Source: an uncultured Clostridia bacterium
GTDB lineage: Bacteria > Bacillota > Clostridia > Oscillospirales > Acutalibacteraceae
DNA length: 64,000 nt
Assembly (NCBI GenBank): GCA_946407065.1
Contig: CAMJMQ010000014.1
Span: 1-64,000, forward strand
Reading direction: 5' to 3'
Positions 16,314-24,834 of this stretch are shown here, one piece after another. A model generated the notes under the pieces. The model searched no databases and had not been told where the DNA came from. It saw only the letters and a program-made list of their open reading frames with translations. A program made the translations under genes and the position numbers. Position 1 is the first letter of the stretch; the number at the start of each line of letters is the position of its first letter.

Positions 16314-18545
16314 ATGAAATGTAATCATTGCGGAAAAAAGATTAAAGGATATATGAAGTTCTGCCCTAAATGCGGAACTGAGTTAATCAATCAGCATTCT
16401 GATAGCAACAACTCTAAACGCATTATAAAACCTCTGGCAATTGTTGCTAGTATACTTGTTTTATGCCTTGTTATTGGTTCTGTAGCATTGGCAATAGTAT
16501 TCAGACAGCCGAATAAAGAACAACTAATGAAAGAAGGGCTGACAGATTATTTTCAAATAAATGAAAAAGTGTTGAAAATCGAATCTGAATTCACAAATGC
16601 TGATGGATATGTTCTTCCAAAAAAAGTGGATAGTGCTATCAGTGCTGTCGGGAAATACGCGAAAGAATTATTAGATGGTGAAAAAATCAAAGAATATGAT
16701 ATCACAGAAGGATATTCCGTTTGGATGAAATTCAATAGCGGTTTTGAATATGTGTACAGTCCAACTCTTGAAGACAAAAAGAACTCAACTGTTACCACAT
16801 ATCAGCCATGCTTCTCTATGTTTTCTAAAAGCATTCAAGAGTTGTCCAAAGCTACAATAGATGCTTCTGCTGAAAACATTGAAAAAGTTTTAGATGACTA
16901 TTCTTTTAGTAAAAATCTTGATGATCAAGACGTAACCATTGACGAGATAAAAAACATTGGTAAAAATCAAATAGTCATTTGGGATGGACACGGAAACTTT
17001 AATAACAAAACGCATTCATATTTGTTGACGTCTTTTGAACTTAATCAGTATGATTTTACTTCAAATCCTTCTTATGTTCTTCAGCATCTGGAATATCTGG
17101 ATGATTTTCTTAACGGCAGAATAATATGTGATAAATCAGGTTATGCAGCAGTAACACATATTTTCTTTGACTATTATCTTGATGACTTGTCTGGAAGTAT
17201 GATTTATTTAGGTGCTTGCTGTTCGGGAAAAGATCAAGTCCTTGCGAATGCGTTTTTATCACATGGAGCTAAAGCAGTTGTTGCTGATACAGATATTGTA
17301 TGTGCCTCATATGATAATAACGTGATTCTTAGCACATTTTCTCAGCTTTTGAAATCTTCCGAGTCCGATAAGAAATACCATACTTTACAAACAGCCGTAG
17401 ACAAAGCTTTGGTAAAAAACGGAGAATACTGTTGTGAAGAAAATAAGGCACATCCAGTTATTTATGGTAATGGAGGATTCCGGTTATCAGAAAAAGATGC
17501 AACAAAAACCCTGAACTCAAGTTTCAACGCCGGGGACTTCATTGTTAAGTCCGGAGAGGGGTTCATCTGTAACAATGGCAACCGTGCATATTATAAAGAG
17601 TCTATAACCGACCAAGGAAATCATGTTACGGTAAATGACTATTGCACAAGTATGATGTCTGATGGTGAAGTTGTCTATTATGCTTCTCATAATAACGCTA
17701 AAGCTGAAGTGAATGATCCACAAGATGTTTACGTTGTAAATGTTAATGGAACTCAGACGAAAAAGTTATTTTCAACAAGTGGCTCAATCAAATTTGTTAC
17801 TTGTGCAGATGATTGTCTGTATTATATCGAATTCAGCGATTATAGCAAAAACAAGTTGATGAAGTATGATTTGCTGAAAGATAAATCAGAAGAAGTCAGT
17901 CAATCCTTTTTGTCCGGTAACTATTTTATCAAAGAAGTAAAACCACTTGGCAAGAATATTTATATGGCTTTACAGAATAAGACCAACTCAAAAGGAAAAG
18001 TTATCGCTTATAACAGGCTAAACAAGCAATCAACAGAGATAGTAGAGACAGATTATAACTCTGGTGCGCTTTGCTACTGTGATGAGGACAAACTGTTGAT
18101 TGATGCGGGACAATATAACAACTCTTCGGCAACAAAAATCAATCATTATATTTATAAGGTGAATTCTGCAGGAGAAGTTGAAAAGTCTGCTAAGCTCCCG
18201 GACGGATTGGATGTTCAAATAGTCAGTTCTGACGGTAAATTCGCTTTGTGCTTCAGTTCTATGAATTCATCAGATTTTGATTTATACAAAGTTGACTTAA
18301 CGACTGGAGAGGTTCAAAAAACCGTAGGTGGTGCAGGAAAATTCAAAGGTAAAGGATATGGAGTTACACGTGATCTTGTACAACCGGAAAAACTATACTT
18401 TATCGGAGTTATGCCCTATTTGTATGATGAAAGTAGTAACACAATAGTTGAAAAGGATTGTTCACATGAGATAGGTTATGAAGCTTTTGATATTGTTGAT
18501 GGTTATATAGTTACAAAAGACCTAAATACATATAAGATTCAATAA
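16314..18545 (+). CDS. Zinc-ribbon, membrane-anchored caspase-fold protein with C-terminal propeller
   Basis: A 743-residue protein. A cytoplasmic zinc ribbon (C3, C6, C17, C20) precedes one transmembrane helix (about 40-64), so the rest should lie outside the membrane. Residues about 215-400 resemble a clan CD caspase/gingipain-like peptidase: H226 in WDGHGN and C302 in LGACCSGKD, each after a hydrophobic strand, with later IYGNGGF. The C-terminal 330 residues have repeated YYI/YVVN strands with K-L-F turns, like DUF5050/TolB propellers. GAGGAA precedes the ATG. It is the second gene of the cargo run. Peptidase activity is inferred from the dyad only; C303 is an alternative nucleophile. Confidence 0.7.
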   Translation: MKCNHCGKKIKGYMKFCPKCGTELINQHSDSNNSKRIIKPLAIVASILVLCLVIGSVALAIVFRQPNKEQLMKEGLTDYFQINEKVLKIESEFTNADGYVLPKKVDSAISAVGKYAKELLDGEKIKEYDITEGYSVWMKFNSGFEYVYSPTLEDKKNSTVTTYQPCFSMFSKSIQELSKATIDASAENIEKVLDDYSFSKNLDDQDVTIDEIKNIGKNQIVIWDGHGNFNNKTHSYLLTSFELNQYDFTSNPSYVLQHLEYLDDFLNGRIICDKSGYAAVTHIFFDYYLDDLSGSMIYLGACCSGKDQVLANAFLSHGAKAVVADTDIVCASYDNNVILSTFSQLLKSSESDKKYHTLQTAVDKALVKNGEYCCEENKAHPVIYGNGGFRLSEKDATKTLNSSFNAGDFIVKSGEGFICNNGNRAYYKESITDQGNHVTVNDYCTSMMSDGEVVYYASHNNAKAEVNDPQDVYVVNVNGTQTKKLFSTSGSIKFVTCADDCLYYIEFSDYSKNKLMKYDLLKDKSEEVSQSFLSGNYFIKEVKPLGKNIYMALQNKTNSKGKVIAYNRLNKQSTEIVETDYNSGALCYCDEDKLLIDAGQYNNSSATKINHYIYKVNSAGEVEKSAKLPDGLDVQIVSSDGKFALCFSSMNSSDFDLYKVDLTTGEVQKTVGGAGKFKGKGYGVTRDLVQPEKLYFIGVMPYLYDESSNTIVEKDCSHEIGYEAFDIVDGYIVTKDLNTYKIQ

Positions 18546-18560
18546 GAACGGAGAACAGCA

Positions 18561-21500
18561 ATGAAGTGTAATAATTGCGGAAAGAAAAACAAGAGCAACG
18601 CCGAATTCTGCATATATTGCGGAAGTAAAATCGATACCGCTTATAAAGAACGAGCTATAAATAATCCGAAGAGTGTGAAATGCACTAACTGCGGAAAGAA
18701 GAACAAAATGCCTGTATCTTTCTGCCTTTATTGCGGAAGCCCTATTAGTGTTGATGAAGATAAGACTGAGAATCAAAATAAGCATAGACTCCTTCCAGTA
18801 ATCGCTATTATTTCTATTGTGTTATCCCTCGCAATAATAACGGGTGTACTTCTCGGTACAGGAGTAATCCCTATTGGTAGTGGTAATAGAAAAATCGGTA
18901 GAATAGATTATAAAGATTTTACCGAAGAAGACATTATTTTTGAAAACAATAGAATGTATGTAGATAATCAGCTTTTGATTACAGCTGATGAACAATACAA
19001 CTACAATGAAGTTAAGAAGATTGTTGCACGTTATGGCGGTGAAATCGTAGGTTGTATAGAATTCACAAACGATTACCAGATAGAGTTTGAAGGCAGTAGC
19101 TTTCGTAAGTTATCAGAAATAAGAAATAACTTGCAATCAGAATTAGAAAAAACGGAAATAGTTTTTCATAATGTCTATAAAATCACTATAGAAGAAAACA
19201 ACAAGTCATCACAGAATGGAAATTGGTGGAGAAACGCAATAGAATTAGATAGCCTTAATTCTGAGAACTACAATTACCAGACAGTTAAAGTGGGGGTTTT
19301 TGATTGCGGTTTTGATACTTTGAATGATTCGATAAAAGAGAAAATCAAGAAGGTTTATTCTAACAATTTTAATCAAGATGAACCGGAGTATCATGGCACA
19401 GCAGTGTCGGGATTAATAACTGCTGTTGATGGTAATGATTATCAATACAATGGTACAAGCGATAATTCTGACTTGTATGTATACTCATACCAAATGAGTA
19501 CTCTATATACTGGTGAAATGAAGTATAAATATGCTTTAGCGTTAATGTTGTATGATGGATGTAAGGTTATAAATTTTAGCAATGGTTATAATGAAATGAT
19601 TGTTGGTGCAACTCATGGCGATAAAGACGCTTTAGAGGATTTTTATAGTTTTAGAGATTCAATGACAAAATTCCTAAAGAAGTTTATTGATAAAGATTAT
19701 AGTTTTATTATAGTTAAAGCTGCTGGAAATGTGAATGGAAAAGCATGGTTTAAAACAAATAGTAACGCTTACGAGGAAAGCTATTATTCCTTATCATTAG
19801 ACGATCCAGATTTATCTAATTATGATAATGTCTTGCCTGAAACTACCTATGGAACACAATATGATATTTTTGGAGGCATAGAAGATATAAGCGTACGAAA
19901 GAGAATAATTATGGTTGGGGCTTCTGATGAAAAGAATAAGCCTACCAGCTTTTCTGTTAGAGGAGAAGGTGTTGATATTTATGCTCCCGGAACAAATCTT
20001 GGTGTACTAGATTATGATAACGGGAAATATGGGTTAAAAATGGGTGATGGAACATCATATTCTGCACCAATTGTTTCTGGCGTTGTAGCTCGTATGTGGG
20101 GTATCAATCCAGATATCAGTGCAGATGATATTAAAGATATTATCATCAATTCTTCATTAACGAATATTGAAGGTGAAATGTATCCTGTTAAATCAAATAA
20201 TGATAATTCAGTTCAATTATTCTATTCTAAGCATTTAGTTGATGCACATAGAGCTATAAACTGGGCTAAAGAACACAAAGGAATGGAGACAAGAATAAAA
20301 GCTGGCAATTCCGGTATGGTAATGGGCATTGTAAGAAAGATAAAATATGAAAATGAAACAATCAATAATGTTGGCGAATGCAAGATAAAAATATATAAAG
20401 AATATGATGCTTTAACTGAAAACCGTTCCCAGGAATTATTAAAGGAATTCACCACTGGCGAATCAGGCGAATTTGATTTAGAGCTTGAAGCCGGCGACTA
20501 TATTATTACTGCTGAAAGTTTAGATGGAAAGTATTCATCAAAACAGGTTGGTTTCTCAGTGATGGCTAATCAAATTACTTATGTTGATTATCTATTCATA
20601 TACAATAACGCAGACACAGATATAGAAGACAAATTAGTTAACAATAATTGGGATTTGAAACTGGTTTATTATGATGAAAGGGATACATATATTAATCCGA
20701 AAAACTATAATATTGGAGATCCCTACTGGAGCGCTGTAAAAGATGTAGACACACACCTTGTATTTAATGGAGATGGATCTTTTGAGACAAGTTTTGGAGT
20801 TAAGTCTATTAAAGGAACGTATAGAGTCATTAATGAAGATATCTTCTTAAAATATGATGTCTACGCAATAAATTCGACTGATCCTGTTGAAACTGATGTT
20901 GAAGGAAAGATTGACATTATTATAAAGAAGTTTCCCCAGTTCAGTGACGAAAAGCAAACACTGGAATTCTATGCTTTTGACCATATTAACTATTACTTTG
21001 ATGAAAACGAATCATTTGATTCCAGTTTTGGAGGCGGTTATGAAGTTGATACCAACAAGCTATATAGTTCTGACCTAATACAAAAAGTCGGTGATGATGT
21101 CTATTACTGTTCTTCAGATGGGGCACCTGAATATCTTGCTCTTCCGACTCTTGATTTCTCGGAAGCAAAGCCGGAATACAAAAAACTGCCGATTGATGTA
21201 GAATATGGCGTCCAATCGTTTATTATTTATGGTGATAGTATTTTCTATATCTGTGATTATCCAAATGGACACTATAATGATAGTGCAGGTACTTATGGAA
21301 AACTATACAAGTGTGATCTACAAGGGAACAATCAAGAACTAATCGCGGATTATGTAGACAATCTTCTGTTTGATATTCATGATTATACACTTACATATTC
21401 CGCAAGACAATCAGGTCAAAAAACAACGATATATTCTTATGATATAAAGAATCATCAAATCGCGAATAAAACACAAAGTGGTACTATTGGTGTTCTTGAA

Positions 21501-21704
21501 TTAGGATATATTTTCCGATTTGAAAAGTCACAAGGGCATATGGAGCTTGATGATGGCTATTACTATTATGAAATAGTGAGATCTAATGGCACTGAGCCAA
21601 ATAGAATTGACGGGAAATTAGCAAATATCATTTTTTATCGAGAAGATAAAAAGACCGGAAAAGTTGACAGGGTAGGCTATACTTATGATCAAGCGGGAGG
21701 ATAA
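18561..21704 (+). CDS. Double zinc-ribbon, membrane-anchored subtilisin-like protease
   Basis: A 1047-residue protein. Two zinc ribbons (about 1-22 and 36-58) and one transmembrane helix (about 75-97) are followed by an S8 domain (about 240-560) with the full triad: D248 in VGVFDCGFD, H278 in YHGTAVSG and S499 in GTSYSAP, plus AAGN for the oxyanion hole. A carboxypeptidase-regulatory/CNA-B-like domain follows (about 590-690), then a long beta-rich C-terminus. Starts 15 bases after the caspase-like gene with GGAGA upstream, so co-transcribed. It should cleave proteins outside the membrane; substrate unknown, possibly its operon partners. Confidence 0.88.
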   Translation: MKCNNCGKKNKSNAEFCIYCGSKIDTAYKERAINNPKSVKCTNCGKKNKMPVSFCLYCGSPISVDEDKTENQNKHRLLPVIAIISIVLSLAIITGVLLGTGVIPIGSGNRKIGRIDYKDFTEEDIIFENNRMYVDNQLLITADEQYNYNEVKKIVARYGGEIVGCIEFTNDYQIEFEGSSFRKLSEIRNNLQSELEKTEIVFHNVYKITIEENNKSSQNGNWWRNAIELDSLNSENYNYQTVKVGVFDCGFDTLNDSIKEKIKKVYSNNFNQDEPEYHGTAVSGLITAVDGNDYQYNGTSDNSDLYVYSYQMSTLYTGEMKYKYALALMLYDGCKVINFSNGYNEMIVGATHGDKDALEDFYSFRDSMTKFLKKFIDKDYSFIIVKAAGNVNGKAWFKTNSNAYEESYYSLSLDDPDLSNYDNVLPETTYGTQYDIFGGIEDISVRKRIIMVGASDEKNKPTSFSVRGEGVDIYAPGTNLGVLDYDNGKYGLKMGDGTSYSAPIVSGVVARMWGINPDISADDIKDIIINSSLTNIEGEMYPVKSNNDNSVQLFYSKHLVDAHRAINWAKEHKGMETRIKAGNSGMVMGIVRKIKYENETINNVGECKIKIYKEYDALTENRSQELLKEFTTGESGEFDLELEAGDYIITAESLDGKYSSKQVGFSVMANQITYVDYLFIYNNADTDIEDKLVNNNWDLKLVYYDERDTYINPKNYNIGDPYWSAVKDVDTHLVFNGDGSFETSFGVKSIKGTYRVINEDIFLKYDVYAINSTDPVETDVEGKIDIIIKKFPQFSDEKQTLEFYAFDHINYYFDENESFDSSFGGGYEVDTNKLYSSDLIQKVGDDVYYCSSDGAPEYLALPTLDFSEAKPEYKKLPIDVEYGVQSFIIYGDSIFYICDYPNGHYNDSAGTYGKLYKCDLQGNNQELIADYVDNLLFDIHDYTLTYSARQSGQKTTIYSYDIKNHQIANKTQSGTIGVLELGYIFRFEKSQGHMELDDGYYYYEIVRSNGTEPNRIDGKLANIIFYREDKKTGKVDRVGYTYDQAGG

Positions 21705-21708
21705 CACA

Positions 21709-22353
21709 ATGAAAAGAGCAACAACGATTATACTATTCATCATTATTACAACTGCATTGTTTTGTAGCTGTTCTAAACCAAAAGATAACAAGCCTTCGGA
21801 TTCAACTACCGCAGCGGAAACGACAGGAACAATTGTCCAAACCGATGCTCCAACCGAAATTGAGTCTGTAGATGATTCATGGAAAGAGATTTACATAGAT
21901 TATCTAAAGAATTATGAATACAAAGATAATTATGAATTTGCTTTAGTAAATGTAGATAATGATGACATACCTGAGTTATACGAACACGCTAAACAAAGAC
22001 CCGCTTCCAGTAATCTGTCATGGATCTATCAGGGGAAGGTTTATTCTCAAACACTGGTAATTGATGGATTCGAATACATCGAGGGAGAGAATCTCTTTAT
22101 GTCAACCGGGATTCAATCAGGCGTTCAAGCTGACTTTGTATATATGATCAACGGCAACGAAGCGATAGAACTTTCTAAAGGAACAGCCAGTAGGGTGATT
22201 CAAGGTCAGGAAAGATACAACTGGAACGGAAAAGATGTTTCCGAAGAAGAGTATAACACATTGAGAACATCTGTTTTTGATTCGTCAAAAGCGAAAACGG
22301 TTGATGTTTATTTTTCAGCAGATGAAAACATTGCAATGATAACCAATTATTAA
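21709..22353 (+). CDS. Cargo lipoprotein, hypothetical
   Basis: A 214-residue lipoprotein with signal peptide and lipobox near LFCSC, a Thr/Glu-rich linker (about 25-55), and a domain beginning WKEIYIDYLKNYEYKD that includes LVNVDNDDIPELYE, a pattern common in surface lipoproteins of Clostridia. GGAGG overlaps the stop of the subtilase gene 4 bases upstream, indicating coupled expression. Function not recognised. Confidence 0.75.
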   Translation: MKRATTIILFIIITTALFCSCSKPKDNKPSDSTTAAETTGTIVQTDAPTEIESVDDSWKEIYIDYLKNYEYKDNYEFALVNVDNDDIPELYEHAKQRPASSNLSWIYQGKVYSQTLVIDGFEYIEGENLFMSTGIQSGVQADFVYMINGNEAIELSKGTASRVIQGQERYNWNGKDVSEEEYNTLRTSVFDSSKAKTVDVYFSADENIAMITNY

Positions 22354-22367
22354 GTCGAGGTGTAATA

Positions 22368-23462
22368 ATGAAGTGTCCGAATTGTGGTTCTGAGCTCTCC
22401 AAAAAAGCGCTGTTTTGTGGTACATGCGGAACAAAAATAGAAGCCGTTGATTCCGGTCGAAACGCTCCCAAAACACGTCTGATGAAACCGATAATCATCA
22501 TAGGTGTTGTGGTTGTAGCTGCGGTTATTCTGACAGTTGTCATCCTGCTGACCGAAAAATTCGGAAAGACCGATGATTGTCATCCTGTAGATCATACAGT
22601 ATATACAGAAGAAGTGAAGGTAGGAAGTTTTGCAACATCAGATACACAAGGAAAGGTGATTTCTACAGGCATGTTTCATACAGTAGGAATAAAGAAAAAC
22701 AGTGATGTAATAGCGGTTGGATGTACAGATCATGGAGAATGTGATGTTGATGATTGGAATGATATTGTTGCGGTATCAGCAGGATATGACCATACTCTTG
22801 GACTTAAGAAAGATGGAACAGTTGTAGGAACAGGAGATAATTATTATGGACAGCTTGCTGTTGATAATTGGGATAGTATAATTGCAATTTCGGCAGGGAC
22901 ATGGGTTTCTGTCGGATTGAAAAGCGATGGTACAGTTGTTGCTACCGGTTATGAAATTTTTGGTCAATGCAATGTGGATGATTGGAGTAATATCATTGCG
23001 ATAGCCGCAGGGCCAACGTATACTTATGGTCTAAAAAATGATGGTACTGTTGTTGTAACTGGTCTAGAAGGTGATGATGATTCGCGCAGAGATGTGAAAA
23101 ATTGGGAGAACATGGTAGCAGTATCACCAGGACTGTATCATACTGTCGGATTAAAGAATGATGGTACTGTAGTAGCAGTAGGGATTGATAGAGCTAAAAA
23201 ACAATGCGATGTGGAAAGCTGGACAGATATAGTTGCAATTTCAGCAGGAGCAACTCACACAGTTGGCTTAAAAAAAGATGGAACCGTTGTTGCGACTGGA
23301 GAGGATAAATTTGGCGAGACTAACGTAAGTGGTTGGACTGATATAGTTGCAATTGACGCAGGTGACTTATACACAGTTGGATTAAGGAAAGACGGTACAG
23401 TGGTTGCTGCAGGGAACGACAGATATGGTCAATGCGCTGTCAATGGCTGGAACTTGAATTAA
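22368..23462 (+). CDS. Zinc-ribbon, membrane-anchored RCC1-repeat protein
   Basis: A 364-residue protein: zinc ribbon (C3, C6, C17, C20), one transmembrane helix (about 43-63), then six to seven RCC1-like repeats (about 90-364) with a recurring AxGxxxTxGLKxDGTVVAxG core and a conserved W between blades, predicting a seven-bladed propeller outside the membrane. It shares its anchor architecture with the two upstream protease genes and ends the cargo run. GAGGTG precedes the ATG. RCC1 propellers bind proteins, so a docking or sensing role for the proteases is plausible but inferred. Confidence 0.85.
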   Translation: MKCPNCGSELSKKALFCGTCGTKIEAVDSGRNAPKTRLMKPIIIIGVVVVAAVILTVVILLTEKFGKTDDCHPVDHTVYTEEVKVGSFATSDTQGKVISTGMFHTVGIKKNSDVIAVGCTDHGECDVDDWNDIVAVSAGYDHTLGLKKDGTVVGTGDNYYGQLAVDNWDSIIAISAGTWVSVGLKSDGTVVATGYEIFGQCNVDDWSNIIAIAAGPTYTYGLKNDGTVVVTGLEGDDDSRRDVKNWENMVAVSPGLYHTVGLKNDGTVVAVGIDRAKKQCDVESWTDIVAISAGATHTVGLKKDGTVVATGEDKFGETNVSGWTDIVAIDAGDLYTVGLRKDGTVVAAGNDRYGQCAVNGWNLN

Positions 23463-23493
23463 AGAAATCGCCTCTATGCCTGAAATATTATGT

Positions 23494-23534
23494 GTGCAAG
23501 TCTAAAATGATGAAAAAGACTTGCACGCTCTTTT
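23494..23534 (+). terminator. Terminator of the cargo operon
   Basis: GTGCAAGTC (23494-23502) pairs with GACTTGCAC (23518-23526) and is followed by CTCTTTT, 32 bases after the RCC1 gene. Confidence 0.8.
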
Positions 23535-24026
23535 ATAATTATAAATAAAGAACAAAAATACATAAGTCAATATGGATGAAGAATAAAGAAAATGAAACCC
23601 TCTATATAACATATCTATTTTTCTATCATAATCAAAAATGTTTACTTTCAAATAAAATTAGAGCAAAGTAATAATTGAACGCAAACGCCATAAAATCTGT
23701 CTTTTAGGATTCGAAGTTCTCATTTTATCATTATTTTTGAGTAAAGATCTTGAAAAGTAGTGAAATTACTCTACCTCTAACAAAAAATGCAATACAGCTC
23801 AATCCTGGACGTTTTAGAGCTATTCTGAGGTACAGTTCCGGCTTTTTTAATAAAGCGCATACAAACAGCTATTTGTTCTCACTTTAAAGACCACTAAATC
23901 AGAATGTAACGCCCAAACTGCATAAGTCATAGATTTACCCTTCCTATGATTATTCGAACCTCAAAGACTTCATAAACAGTGCGTTTCTAACCTGAAAAGC
24001 GTTACATTTCAGTTATATTAACACAC
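23535..24026. other. AT-rich gap, nothing recognised
   Basis: About 490 bases with no reading frame carrying a ribosome site. I see no mobile-element ends or clear repeats before the small RNA terminator. Confidence 0.5.
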
Positions 24027-24267
24027 ATAAAAAGAGCCGAGGAATCCTCGGCTCAAATCAATATGCTACTCTCGATTGTACTTAACTGTCCTTAACGACA
24101 ATATACTCCCTTTATTGTTGCTACACAATTCACTATAACCTCAATTGGTACGTGTCTGAGCCAGTGCTTTTACCATTACATAGACACGTACAATTCTGCC
24201 AAAAGGCAATACGATTATTCATTCACCGCAAGAGGTAATACTTACCTATCATAGTGAATTATGTAGC
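24027..24267 (-). ncRNA. Undescribed structured small RNA, copy 2
   Basis: Same architecture as the RNA at 10794, on the minus strand. P1 pairs 24267-24251 with 24136-24120 (17 bp, one wobble), P4 pairs GTACGTGTCT with AGACACGTAC (24191-24182 with 24157-24148, 10 bp) and closes a 24-nt loop that ends GGTAAAAGCACTGGCTC, matching copy 1. P3 is the small hairpin TGCC-TTTT-GGCA (24208-24197). P2 is weaker than in copy 1 (CCTC/GAGG and GGT/ACC). Helix sequences differ from copy 1 while pairing is kept, and loop length is the same. It lies about 350 bases inside the right element end. Confidence 0.7.
24029..24054 (-). terminator. Intrinsic terminator of small RNA copy 2
   Basis: On the minus strand GAGCCGAGGA pairs with TCCTCGGCTC and is followed by five Ts. 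It lies 66 bases after the outer RNA helix. Confidence 0.85.
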
Positions 24268-24273
24268 ATATAC

Positions 24274-24302
24274 ATTCTATCATATAATAGAAAACGTTGC
24301 AA
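24274..24302 (-). promoter_or_regulatory. Promoter of small RNA copy 2
   Basis: On the minus strand TTGCAA (24302-24297), a 17-base spacer and TAGAAT (24279-24274). GCTACAT starts 6 bases later, the same spacing as in copy 1. Confidence 0.65.
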
Positions 24303-24519
24303 TCCAAAATTATTTACTCTTATTTAGTTATTCTGCACATACGAAACCTCACCTCAGCCGCAGAATAGCCGCAAGAAGAAATAGTTGGTTTTATCTGCTG
24401 AAAAGGAAGAAATGCTCTTGAAAGAGGACGAATAAGGCGATCCATACGCTGAAACCGCCATCATCATCCAAAACCTGTAGAATCTGCCCGGGATAATCAA
24501 CAGACTTTTCATTTTTATC
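24303..24519. other. Right-end segment without a recognisable gene
   Basis: About 215 bases between the small RNA promoter and the tRNA promoter. Short protein-like runs are broken by stops in every frame, so this may be decayed coding sequence or terminal integrase-binding sites. A 74-residue minus-strand frame here has no ribosome site. Confidence 0.4.
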
Positions 24520-24548
24520 TTGACATTTTTCCCATTCGATGATATACT
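24520..24548 (+). promoter_or_regulatory. Promoter of the restored tRNA-Trp
   Basis: TTGACA (24520-24525), 17-base spacer, TATACT (24543-24548). It is nearly identical to the promoter at 5-33, and by position it belongs to the element, not to the original chromosomal gene. Confidence 0.75.
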
Positions 24549-24611
24549 AATTCTCGCACGAAAGAAAGTGCCGCACATTCATGCGACACCTACTCGTTCA
24601 ACTCAATATTT

Positions 24612-24687
24612 AGGGGTATAGCTCAGTTGGTAGAGCAGCGGTCTCCAAAACCGCGTGCCGAGGGTTCAAGTCCTTCTGCCCCTGCCA
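24612..24687 (+). tRNA. tRNA-Trp (anticodon CCA)
   Basis: 76 bases with an encoded 3' CCA. The acceptor arms AGGGGTA and TGCCCCT pair, the anticodon stem is GCGGT/ACCGC with loop CTCCAAA (anticodon 24645-24647) and the T arm contains GGTTCAAGTCC. The element's right junction falls in the anticodon loop, so the 5' 38 bases come from the element and the 3' half from the chromosome. Confidence 0.97.
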
Positions 24688-24694
24688 TTTTTTT

Positions 24695-24735
24695 GGCTTC
24701 GGAAAGCGATTTCTGAAGCCTGTTTTCATTTTTTA
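24695..24735 (+). terminator. Terminator of tRNA-Trp
   Basis: GGCTTCGGAAA (24695-24705) pairs with TTTCTGAAGCC (24710-24720), followed by a T-rich tract. Confidence 0.8.
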
Positions 24736-24756
24736 TACCATTAATTATACAAAAAA

Positions 24757-24784
24757 GAAAGCAGACACATTTGCGTCTGCTTTC
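24757..24784 (-). terminator. Terminator of the symporter gene
   Basis: GAAAGCAGAC and GTCTGCTTTC form a perfect 10-bp stem; on the minus strand it is followed by TTTTTT. Confidence 0.8.
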
Positions 24785-24834
24785 ATCTTACACCTTCATG
24801 TTTTGTATCCGTTTATTTACATCATTACTCTCGG

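Larger units (their letters stand above)
157..24649. mobile_element. Integrated mobilizable element in tRNA-Trp
   Basis: The limits are set by the duplicated tRNA 5' half: the left junction is after base 156 and the right junction lies within the anticodon loop of the tRNA at 24612-24687. The interior carries a tyrosine integrase reading toward the left end, a large serine recombinase, two MobC/relaxase pairs, a RepA_N-like protein and AT-rich cargo. I see no VirB4, TcpA/VirD4 or other transfer-apparatus gene, so it is better called mobilizable than conjugative. Two recombinases and two relaxases suggest a composite of two elements. Which recombinase moved the whole unit is inferred: tRNA targeting fits the tyrosine integrase. 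Confidence 0.75.

Noticed and set aside
10794..24267. A retron or OMEGA-type guide RNA
   Set aside because: No reverse transcriptase, IscB or TnpB gene is in the element or next to either copy.
24354..24578. 74-residue minus-strand frame near the right element end
   Set aside because: No ribosome site, and it runs through the tRNA promoter.
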